Below are positions 1 to 7,553 of a stretch of 13,861 nucleotides of DNA, one piece after another. The notes beneath the pieces were generated by a model that saw nothing but the letters and a program-made list of their open reading frames with translations, had not been told where the DNA came from and searched no databases. Where the stretch lies: assembly GCA_019633425.1 (NCBI GenBank), contig WSUB01000392.1, forward strand, positions 1 through 13,861. Direction: 5' to 3'. This stretch comes from Tulasnella sp. 424 (taxonomy: Eukaryota; Basidiomycota; Agaricomycetes; Cantharellales; Tulasnellaceae). The first letter of the stretch is position 1. Each line of letters begins with the position of its first letter. The translations under genes and the position numbers were made by a program.

Positions 1-254
1 CCCGATTCCAAGTACCTTAGCGAGTTGTAGTGTTCGGTTCAGAGAATTTCGACAGGTTTCGAAATCTCCTATTCTATGCGGGGAATGCGATAGGATCTCT
101 CGACGGAGCGGATCGATAGGGTGGGGGTATATAAAACGTCACACAAAAAGAGAGTTACAACAGAGCCCCAAAGAAAGCGCGAGCATGGTATCATAAGCAA
201 CAGAAAAACCACATATCGATTTCAAATTCAACTCCCAGAAACGCAATAACCCCT
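1..254. repeat. 3'-flank block of the minus-strand gene, copy 1 of 3
   Basis: This gene-free stretch lies downstream of the minus-strand gene that ends at 255. Its first 140 or so bases recur at 6608-6780 and 7273-7420. All three copies keep a TATATAAA core (here 128-136) after a G-rich stretch. Read on the minus strand this lies about 120 nt past the stop codon, where a UAUAUA-like polyadenylation efficiency element would be expected. Read on the plus strand it resembles a TATA box. Which role applies, if either, cannot be decided from sequence. Confidence 0.7.
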
Positions 255-1383
255 CTACCAATTTTCAAAACTTCCGTCAAGAGCGCGTCCCATTGGCTCC
301 TGGCTTCTGCCGTTCCTCCGATCCGCAACACCTGGGACCTTGGCCCCATCCAAGAAATTCAAGTTGGGTAAAACGGGTTCAGAGAACACGATGACGGTGT
401 GGATGAACAAATACGTCGAGGCAAAAGGGTCGAATTCCCAGTGGAGTTGGTTTCGTTTGGAGGCGTTGGGAAGCGGGCGGGTGTGGTACGGGCGGAATTT
501 GTGGCGCTTGTTCGAGCCTAGTAGGTAAGGGGAGGTGCCTTTGTTGAGGTAGAGTGCGGGGAGAGAGGAGGAGGAGGATGCGGAGGAAGAGGTGATGGAT
601 GAGGAGGACGAGTTGTCGTGGTGGTGGTGGTGGTGGCGACGGCGGTTCGGTTGGGCTGCGTCGTCCATGGGGAGGGACACGAACGATTCGCCTGGGGAAG
701 GCGGGAGAGGGATATCTTCCGGCAGCTTGCCTAGGTTATTAATGTTCCTACCAAACTCATCCACGTCTTCACCAAGCCCGTTCAAAAGAATGGCAGAATC
801 AAACCCAAGCGCAAGGCTCTGCGCATCGCCCATGTTCTCGGTAATCCTTCTGCGGCGCAAGCTAGACAACGCCCTCGTCGGCCAAGTCAAGCGACTCCGT
901 CGGCTATCCACCCTCCTCGCGGTCATCCTCCTCTTTTCTCGTTCTTTAGTACCTTTCCCGTTCCACGATCGACTGCGACGGGCGGAACCTTTTCGGGAAA
1001 GGTGAGGCGGTTGGCGTGGGCTCACGATGGAAGCTAAGAGAAACGCGGCGGACCTGCAGGTTTAGGTATGATGCCTGGAATGAATGGAAGTGGTGCGAGG
1101 ATGAATGCTGGTTTGATCTTTTGTACGGGTGGTCTGGTTTGGGGTACGGCGCTGCTTGATTCTAGAAACGGGGGCGTTAAGTGAACCGAAAAGAGAATAA
1201 CGAGGTAAGCTCACGTGGATCACGTCCGACTTCCACACCGCTCTCGCTCCTTGGACCATCATCCTCCTCCTCGCCTACTACGTGCTCATGTCCACTCCCT
1301 TCGATGGGACGCTCGTCTCTCGTCACAGAGGAAGCTGGGGGTATATGGGTGATGGCGAAATGGGCCAAGGACGGATCGACCAT
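255..1383 (-). CDS. Three-exon gene of unknown family, basic/His/Ser-rich protein, copy 1
   Basis: I do not recognise this family. Minus-strand model: exon 1 1383-1215, intron 1214-1162 (GTGAGC donor, CTAG acceptor), exon 2 1161-1054, intron 1053-989, exon 3 988-255, giving 336 aa. The start is the first in-frame ATG. The protein has an acidic N-terminus, a Pro-rich stretch (QKIKPAFILAP), a Lys/Arg-rich region resembling a nuclear localisation signal, an acidic NGLGEDVDEFGRN stretch, a His6 tract, a poly-Ser tract and a conserved C-terminal part (SNKRHKFRPY to FLDGAKVPG). Against the copy at 7554-8687, exon 3 differences are mostly third-position and silent, and length changes are whole codons. 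The two frame-breaking indels (-2 and +1) both fall in the proposed second intron, which argues that it is spliced. That intron's donor, GTCCGC, is weak. The C-terminus ends LDGSFENW, unlike copy 2. No function is claimed. Confidence 0.72.
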
Positions 1384-1521
1384 GGTGTGTCCGGTCGAAC
1401 TGATATCCTCCAAAGACCACCCTTGCTCCGATAGACCTCTCCCGATAGCGCCGCCCTCTCTTTGCCATTGCTTTTTCTTGATGCTGTTCCTGCCGCTCCC
1501 CAAGCTAAATGCGTTCCAAGC

Positions 1522-1557
1522 TCAAATGGAGCCCGTAATCGAGCGGCCGAAGAGCAT
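1522..1557 (-). promoter_or_regulatory. Possible 11-codon upstream ORF in the minus gene leader
   Basis: An ATG at 1557 opens an 11-residue frame (MLFGRSITGSI) ending in TGA at 1524-1522, about 140 nt before the proposed start codon at 1383. The second copy keeps an equal-length uORF at 8861-8826 (MAFRRSIMGSI). Start, stop and length are kept although four residues differ. The transcription start is unknown, so its presence in the mRNA is an assumption. Confidence 0.3.
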
Positions 1558-1610
1558 ATGGAAGATTACTTTCTTTGGTGATAGGTTGGGTTTGGGGGGT
1601 GGGCGTAAGG

Positions 1611-1668
1611 TGTAAGAGATAAAGAGGGTGGAATGAGAAGAGGGAGGGGAAGGGGGAAAGGAGGCGAC
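1611..1668 (-). promoter_or_regulatory. Polypyrimidine tract upstream of the minus-strand gene
   Basis: The plus strand is nearly all purine here (agagggtggaatgagaagag and onward), so the minus strand is C/T-rich, 230-290 nt before the start codon at 1383. CT-rich tracts near transcription starts are a known feature of many fungal promoters. The second copy has an equivalent tract at 8911-8970 although the exact bases have drifted. A promoter role is inference. Confidence 0.4.
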
Positions 1669-1669
1669 A

Positions 1670-2700
1670 ACTCGGACTGAATTGGGGGCTTTTTGAATTT
1701 GGCCTGCCCACGGTTTCGTCTATTTAGGAATTCTAGCAAGCCCTTTGAGCGTAGCGGGGGAGGGTCGTCCGTAGCTCGAGTGCGTTTTGGAATGAGAGAA
1801 TGCTTGCTTCGAGTGCTTCGTGCGCTTCTTCGTGGTTGTGGGTTTTAGCGAAGTGTGTCGATTACCTGCTTGCTGGTTCCCTCGTGGCCTCGAGGCTCGG
1901 TCCTACAAACAATCGACGCCCTACCGCGATTGGTCACTAGAGGCTATTGTGTAGATCGGCACTGTGATTTTGTGCATCGCAGACTCCTATCAAGGTAATT
2001 ATAGTGAGCCGGGCGCAGAGACGACTGATAAGGACCCCTTAGACCGGTTTCGTTTAGGTCAGGTGACGTCGGACGGAAAAGGCGAAATCGTAGTCAAAAT
2101 CCGCTTTTATGTTCGGAAGTGGACACGGACATGAGTAATGGGGTCCGGGAAGCGCCGGACGGTGGGCCGGTGGCTTGTTCTGAAACTGAACACGCGATTG
2201 TCCCTACGTGACCTGGCCACGCATCGCACGTGGATAGTTGTGAAAGGGGAGCGAAATTCTAACGTTGCCGACCTAGCTGCATGCGTCTTGAGCTGTCTTG
2301 AGGTCATAGCCAGTCGGCGCGTCGGCGCGTATGAGCTGATTTTCTGGTAATTTCCTGACTCGGAGATCCGTGAGCCGGGCTTCCGCGCCTGGAGGAAGGA
2401 CCCCGGATTGTCCATATATAAAACCCCCAAAATGGCGGTTTTACCCCGCAAGCTTTCTTGCCCACTTTCGTCCGAAATCATAAGAGGCCCGACGTCACTG
2501 GCACGCCCAGAATCGTACGCAAGCTCCCGGGAGACCTCAGAGGCTGGCTATAGCTAGGCGCTCCCCAAGGCTCCCCCAAGCCACTACCCTCACGCAACAA
2601 ATCACCATTGTGTGTTCATAGTGGTGCATCCCCACCATCTCCAGTTTCCGCGTTGCCAGCCACAGTCTGTATGTGCATAATATAAGTAAGGGTATACTAA
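1670..2700. repeat. Gene-free spacer (block D, copy 1)
   Basis: I see no convincing gene here. The block is homologous to 8970-9679 and, from about 1825 on, also to 9680-10240. Frames that are open in one copy (for example 2107-2481 minus) are broken in the others, so they are not supported. Compared with the unit 2 copies it lacks about 17 nt near 2230. It contains TATATAAAA at 2415-2423 on the plus strand, which is lost in the unit 2 equivalent. It could be plain intergenic DNA or the relic of a mobile element; I found no clear terminal repeats or target-site duplication. Confidence 0.6.
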
Positions 2701-2789
2701 AAGCGACGATCTTGGTACGCTTAAAACTCGATTCATCTGTTCTCCTTCTCCTTCTCAAATAGACCTCCCCGTCGGCCCCTCTTTTCTGC

Positions 2790-3625
2790 CGTTCCTCCAA
2801 TACGACACGCCAGCAACCTTGGCCCCGGGCCCATCCAAGAAGTTCAAGTCTGGCAAAACCGGTTCAGAGAACACGATGACGGCGTGGATGAACAAGTACG
2901 TTGATGCTAGAGGGCTGAATTCCCATTGAGTAGGTTTCGTTTGGAGGCATTGGGGAGTGGGCGGGTGTGGTAGGGGCGAAATTTGTGGCGCTTGTTCGAA
3001 GTTAATAAACAGGGAGAGGTGTCCTTAGTGCGGTATATAAGGTGCCGGGAGGGAGGGGTGAGGACGAGGAGGACGAGTTGTCGTCATCCTCGTGGTGTGG
3101 GCTGCGTACTCTATGGGGGGGGGGGGGAGATCAACCGTCGATTCGCCTGGGAGGGCGGGAGAGGAATGCCTTCTGGCATCTTGCCAAGAATAGATACTCA
3201 CGTCCCGACCAAATTCATTCACGTCGTCTCCGAGCCCGTTCACAAGGTTACAGAGTCGAACTCGAGGCTCTGCACATCGGCCATGCTCTCCGTAATTCGC
3301 TTGTGGCGCTAGTTGGAGAACGCCCTCGTTGACCAAGTCCAGCGACTCCGTCGGTTGTCCATCCTTCTCGTGGCCATCCTGCGCTTCTTCTCGTCGTCTC
3401 TACCTTTCCCGCTCCACTAAGAACTGCGATGAGCAGAACCGTTCGGGAAAGAGGTTGTGGGTGTGGGCTTACGACGGAAGCTAGAACGACCGTACCTGAT
3501 GGTTACATATGCAGGTATGATGCCTGGAATAAACTCGAAAGGACGCGCTGCGAAAATATATGCCGGTTTAATCCTTTCGGAAGGTGATCCGGTGGAATGG
3601 CTCTGCTGATGTAATTCTGGAAGGC
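2790..3625 (-). pseudogene. 5'-truncated, decayed copy of the minus-strand gene (unit 1)
   Basis: The minus strand carries recognisable remains of exons 2 and 3 of the gene at 255-1383. They include ERIKPAYIFAARPFEFIPGI (exon 2 region), a basic stretch RRMATRRMDNRRSR, NGLGDDVNEFGRDV, and SNKRHKFRPYHTRPLPNASK near 2940-3000. Matches to the intact copies differ largely at third positions, so this was once coding. It is now broken. There is an in-frame TAG at 3311-3309, a frame shift then TAG at 2909-2907, and the His/Ser region has collapsed around a 13-base G run (3115-3127). Exon 1 and its promoter are missing; the homology stops near 3625. The copy in unit 2 is truncated at the same place, so the truncation predates duplication of the whole unit. 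Confidence 0.78.
3115..3127. repeat. Homopolymer G13
   Basis: A run of 13 G bases lies inside the minus-strand pseudogene where the intact gene has His/Ser codons. The unit 2 pseudogene has no such run. Length calls in runs like this are often wrong, so frame inferences across it are unsafe. Confidence 0.9.
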
Positions 3626-4049
3626 TAGGAGGGACTAGAAGGGGATTCCAAACATAGAACGCAATATGATACGTACCCAGACGCCACAATCATTTCCGTC
3701 ACCCAATTGCAAGGCACGTTCCCCGTGTCTTTTTTTTTGGCGCGCAATTGGAATACTAAAAGAGGTAGCTTCTCGAAGACACATTTATCTTGGTACTCTA
3801 TTGCAGGTCAATAAGAAGAAACAATCATTCCGGGTTGCTCGAGCGAGGATGGGTGGAAGCGACGACGTGATGGGGAGGGGAAGGTCAGGTGGAAAACCAG
3901 CCTTTTCGCGGCTTTGTGGCTTACAGGACCGCACAACAACAGCGTGGTCCTGAACCCTCACGCCCACCTTGGGCACTCCGCTATTGCAATAAAAACTGCT
4001 CTCGCTCCAGTGGTCTACACGTTTCACCAATACCACCTATCCCCCCTCG
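3626..4049 (+). promoter_or_regulatory. Upstream region of DUF6535 gene 1
   Basis: This gene-free stretch lies between the truncated minus-strand pseudogene and the DUF6535 start at 4050. It is well conserved with 11456-11877 in unit 2, especially from about 3820 (gaaacaatcat, then gagcgaggatgggtggaagc). A T9 run lies at 3730-3738. A TATA-like ttgcaataaaaac sits at 3984-3996, about 55 nt before the ATG; unit 2 has the weaker gcaataagcac at the same place. Conservation fits a shared promoter and 5' leader, but no specific factor site is identified. Confidence 0.45.
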
Positions 4050-5957
4050 ATGGCCACCCCCACCCCAGCAGTTGGCACTCGCCAAGACGCTTCACCCTTC
4101 AAACTACCCGACGTCCCCAAGGAGTTTGGTCAAGATAACGGCGAATTCTACAGTCGCTATGACGCTCTTGCTGAAAAGCTAGACAACAGTATGATCAACA
4201 AATTGAAACAGCAGCTCGATACGCATCTCATCTTCGTGAGTCCCCCATTATTTCACTCCTTGATGCTTCGGGCCTAACTTCAAAGCCCGAAGGCCGGTCT
4301 CTTTGCCGGAATTAACTCCACCTTCCTGGCCTTCACACTTCCTCTCCTGAGCGCCAATCCCGCTGATGATACCAACGCCCTCCTGCGGGAAAACAATGCA
4401 ATCCTTCTCCAACTAGCGATGAATCGGAACGACAGCTTTCCCGTCTCCAACGCTCTTCCTTCAGAAACGTTTTCGGCCTCTAGCAGGATCTTGACGGTTA
4501 ATATCCTATTTTCAATAAGCTTGATGGTTGCTGTCATGACATCTTTGTTCGCTGTTGTGGGACTGCAATGTCTAGCCGCTTATCGCGACCACCGCGGTAG
4601 TGGAACTGACGACCACCGATGGGAGCGGCTGAACCGCCACCTTGGGGCGAGAAGATGGCTGCTTGAGTGGATACTTGGGGACTTGATTCCTACCATTCTG
4701 CAGATCGGTCTCACTTTGTTCGTGATTTCGCTAACAATCTACCTTAGCACTGTTCACCCTATCCTCATGAAGACGCTCGGGACACTTTTGGGGATAGCGA
4801 TTGGGAGTTTGGTTTTCACGGCAATGTTTGCACTGTGGGACCCATTCTGTCCAATTCAGACACCCTTGTCCCGCCTTATCACTTGGCTCGCCCGTGCCGC
4901 ATTCAAGGCGGCGATTATTCTGACAGGTCTGGTTTTACCGACGGCCTGGTCGCTGATTGCGCCCCTATTGGTCCTAGTCGTGTTCCCTGTGTTTTGGTTG
5001 GGTTTGACGATTTACAGCCGCGTGAGGGGACGCCGGGGGTCCCTCAATCTCCCATGGAGGGCCCTTTTTCATGCATTTGGAGGATACCTACCATTCGAGC
5101 AAATTTTCCGTCGTCCCTCTCGCGGAGTACCTCAACGTGGTCAACTCAGTCCAAAGGGCGTCACACCCACGCAATTGGAGGTAGAAGCCGTTCGGCGTGT
5201 CATCTGTAATTCGAATGACTCCGCAGCCCTGATAACCTCCGTTACGAATATTCTCGCCATCCAGAATCATCAGTCTCTGCGAAGGCTTGCAGCGAGCCGC
5301 CACTTCTGTAACACTCTCCTCCGATTATGCCGAACGGCATACCTTGAAGTTCTTCGCCTCCAAGGTCAGAATCAGACAGAGCTGGCAATTGCTGTGACCT
5401 GGCGGTATCGAGCAGCGATAACTCATATTGGGCTCCGTGGTGCCCTCTCTCCCAATTTCATTTTCCCATTGGGGATACAAGCATCAGTTGACATCGACGA
5501 CGAACCTGGAGTATCTATTCCATCCGGCTTGATAAAAGCATCTACCCCAGCCCTAATTGATGGTTATCTAGCTTACATTGCAATCATTGCATGGTCCGAT
5601 GTCCAGAGGTTCGGACCCAGCCTTGGCCGAACATTTGAAACGGAGTTTGAGAGGATGATCGATTCAACCTGGAAAAGAATTTCAATTATGGTCATGTGCA
5701 TCAGGGTAACTTGCAGACTTGACAACATAATGCCGCGTGACCTAGTTGCTGCGTTTTCTGCGTGAGTTCCTGCTGGTGGTGATGTCGGAAGCGGTCGCTC
5801 ACCCTTGCCTTATCGCAGAAAACCTCCCACGGTCCTCGAAAACCTCCTGATCCTCCTCAGGAAATGCAATGATCCGAGCTGCCCCGCCCACACCACATCC
5901 AAGAAATATCTTGTCCACTTTTTCAAGTTCATTGGGAAGGCCGCCATTCAACAATAG
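4050..5957 (+). CDS. DUF6535-type multi-pass membrane protein, gene 1 (3' end frame-broken)
   Basis: This gene encodes an integral membrane protein of the fungal DUF6535 family; its biochemical role is unknown. Exons: 4050-4235, 4293-5761, 5819 onward. The 57-nt introns have GTGAGT donors, with CTAAC (intron 1) and CTCAC (intron 2) branch sites. The intron 1 acceptor at 4291-4292 is chosen because it joins HLIF to AGLFAGINSTF, as the family requires. Predicted membrane segments by residue: about 62-81, 128-152, 193-214, 221-243, 265-304. A WDPFCPIQTPLSRL motif follows the fourth, and a soluble helical part follows the last (EAVRRVICNS, TNILAIQ, RLQGQNQTELA, TWRYRAAI). As it stands the frame ends at TAG 5955-5957, giving 597 aa. 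The coding frame clearly continues in another phase beyond (see 5950-6559), so the natural product was probably about 740 aa and this copy is truncated, unless the lesion is a sequencing error. DUF6535 assignment is from recalled family pattern. Confidence 0.82.
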
Positions 5958-6559
5958 TACGCCTCCTACGCGCCTCCGAGGACTTTTTAAGGAACAAAGA
6001 GTGCCCTGCAGAATTTTCGCCTGTGGCCCGATGTCTCCGAAGGGACCTGCTCAACGCTTTTTGCTCCGAGTGCGAAGAGAACGCGAACGCTGCACAGAAA
6101 CCCTGGTGGGTCTCATTGCGAGTTGTCTTCGTCCACCAGCTGACAAGCGGATACGGGTTGACAGCGACATTCTGGGCACATTATACACGTTGTGCCTGTT
6201 GTTCTCGGGCCTGACGAAGCGGCTCGCGATCTCCTCGAACGACGATGATCTTGCGTTGGCGTATTTGTTCCGCCCCGCCTTACAACGCTTGAATGAGTTA
6301 CCGCTGGAAGATTTGTACGCACTGAGTTGACTATCTACGTCTCGTCTAGCTCTGACAATGTCTTTGCCAGCTTCGGGCTCAAATTACGGCTTCATAGGGA
6401 GTTCGAGGGCTTCACGTCTACTGTAAACAAGGTGGCTAAGCTAATCAAGGTGATTATTCCTCGTCGAACCTCGCTCCCACTCGTACTTATGCTACGAGTC
6501 TGTTGCAGAGCCGAGACCGTGACCCGGAGCAGCGATGGTGTTACTGGCACGAGGAATGA
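5950..6559 (+). pseudogene. Out-of-frame 3' exons of DUF6535 gene 1
   Basis: After about 5950 the likely coding frame moves to another phase (IVRLLRASEDFLRNK, then LLNAFCSECEENANA). This implies one missing base near 5949-5954. Proposed rest of the gene: exon 3 to 6105; intron 6106-6164 (GTGGGT donor, CTGAC branch, ACAG acceptor); exon 4 6165-6314 (SSNDDDLALAYLFRPALQRL); intron 6315-6370 (GTACGC donor, CTGAC branch, CCAG); exon 5 6371-6449 (FEGFTSTVNKVAKLIK); intron 6450-6508; exon 6 6509-6559, TGA. All phases agree once the single shift is allowed. In exon 6 the frame conserved with the fragment at 7170-7232 (DGVTG) is not the one entered, which suggests a second lesion of about 5 nt. The last two introns are preserved in the fragment downstream, which supports them. 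Confidence 0.68.
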
Positions 6560-6607
6560 CGTTTTGATAAATGAACCTTTATTCTCCTCTTAAGATCTCG
6601 TTTGATA

Positions 6608-6780
6608 CCCGATTTCAAGTAGCTTAGAGAGCTGTAGTGTTCAGTCTGGAGAATTTTGACAGGTTTCAAGATCTCCCACTTTGTGCGAATAAAGCGACAG
6701 GATTTCTCGACGGAGAAGATCGAAAGGGTGGGTTATATAAAGCATTACCAAAAAAAGAAAATTACAAAGCCGACAGGAGA
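6608..6780. repeat. 3'-flank block of the minus-strand gene, copy 2 of 3 (isolated)
   Basis: This resembles the first 140-170 bases of the window and 7273-7440, but with more changes. TATATAAAG lies at 6734-6742. It is not attached to any minus-strand gene body: about 6770-6780 it gives way to a fragment of the DUF6535 3' exons. It therefore marks the join of a small tandem duplication that carried the DUF6535 3' end together with the neighbouring gene's 3' flank. Confidence 0.75.
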
Positions 6781-6809
6781 GACGCCACCTCATGTCGGGT
6801 GCCAAAATG

Positions 6810-7232
6810 CACCTGAGCTTGAGTGATGCGGTCTTCCAATTACTCGCCTTGTTCCGAAGCCTGACGGCGCTTAGCGACCGGGTCAACCGGCTCACGATCG
6901 AACGACGACGACCTTGAGTTGGTGGATTTGTTCAGCCCCGTCATAGAAGACTTGGATAAGTTACCACTGGGAGATCGGTAAGCACTGAGTGGTCGTGACT
7001 ATTTACGTCTCATCTAGTTCTGACGACGTCTTTACCAGGTTCAAGTTCAAGTCCGAAGGCTTCGTTGGGAGTTCGAGAACTTCACGACTATCGTAAGCGA
7101 AGTGGCTCAGGTGATTGTTTCTCGTCTCACGTAGCTTTCATCCGTACTTATGCTGCGAATCTGTTGCAGAGCCGTGACGGCGGCCCGAGCACCGGTACCG
7201 ATGGTGTGACCGGCGCGAGGGATGATGATTGA
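6810..7232 (+). pseudogene. Fragment of DUF6535 gene 3' exons (4-6)
   Basis: This is a second, more diverged copy of the 3' end of gene 1. Exon 4 remains run to 6977 (SDAVFQLLALF, then NDDDLELVDLFSPVIEDLDK in another frame after a net loss of about 5 nt near 6896). Then follow intron 6978-7038 (GTAAGC donor, CTGAC branch, CCAG acceptor), exon 5 7039-7110 (WEFENFTTIVSEVAQ), intron 7111-7169, and exon 6 7170-7232 (DGVTGARDDD, TGA). There is no membrane domain or start region. Exon 5 is about 2 nt longer than its match near 7050-7065, another frame disturbance. It is best read as a dead 3' fragment. Its value is that it confirms the exon-intron plan of the intact gene's end. Confidence 0.7.
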
Positions 7233-7272
7233 GAAATGGACCTTTGTTCTCTTCTGAAGATCTTATCTAATA

Positions 7273-7553
7273 CCCGATTCCAATTAACTTAGCGAATTGT
7301 AGTATTCAGTCTCGAGAATTTTGGCAGGTTTCGAAATCTCCCACTCTGTGCGAGTAAAACGGCAGGATTTCTCGACGGAGCGGATCGAAAGGGTGGGGGT
7401 ATATAAAGCGTTACACGAAAAGAAAATTACAACAGAGCCCCAAAGAAAGCGCGAGCATGGTATAGTATCATAAGCAACAGAAAAACCGCATATCGATTTC
7501 AAATTCAACTCCCAGAAACGCAATAACTCCTCTACCATTTTTCAAAACTTCTT
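7273..7553. repeat. 3'-flank block of the minus-strand gene, copy 3 of 3
   Basis: Gene-free DNA between the tail of the DUF6535 fragment (7232) and the stop of the minus-strand gene (7556-7554). It matches 1-254 closely, including the G-rich stretch and TATATAAAG at 7400-7408. The AT-rich core is close to a palindrome and sits between two convergent transcription units, so it could serve polyadenylation on either strand. That use is inference. Confidence 0.7.

Larger units (their letters stand above)
1..7272. repeat. Tandem segmental duplication, unit 1 (about 7.27 kb)
   Basis: The sequence beginning at base 1 (cccgattccaagtaccttag) recurs at 7273 with few changes. From there the same order of elements repeats: minus-strand gene, spacer, truncated minus-strand pseudogene, plus-strand DUF6535 gene. 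The offset between copies grows from 7272 at the left end to about 7915 at the DUF6535 start, because unit 2 has an extra spacer copy (9680 to about 10240) and small insertions. Coding parts of the two units look roughly 85-90% identical by eye, and spacers are somewhat lower. This is direct repeat structure in the sequence; the order of duplication events is inference. Confidence 0.9.

Noticed and set aside
592..1005. Plus-strand open frame opposite the unknown gene (also 7945-8445 in unit 2)
   Set aside because: It is antisense to exon 3. Synonymous differences between copies fit the minus-strand frame (KIKPAFILAP, HTRPLPNASKRN, FDPLASTYLFIHT), and the plus frame breaks in the pseudogene copies. 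The openness comes from repeats such as GTG/GAG runs.
2107..2481. Minus-strand frame in the spacer; similarly 9243-9476 plus and 9843-10162 minus
   Set aside because: Each is open in one spacer copy only and broken by stops or indels in the homologous copies.
4236..4285. Acceptor CAAAG at 4285 for DUF6535 intron 1
   Set aside because: It joins exons in a frame that destroys the AGLFAGINSTF segment. The AG at 4291-4292 (12200-12201 in gene 2) keeps the family pattern in both genes.
5869..6330. Single 153-residue plus-strand gene
   Set aside because: Its first two-thirds are in the wrong frame compared with the convincing continuation of exon 3. Only the part from 6165 on is real, as exon 4 of the DUF6535 gene.
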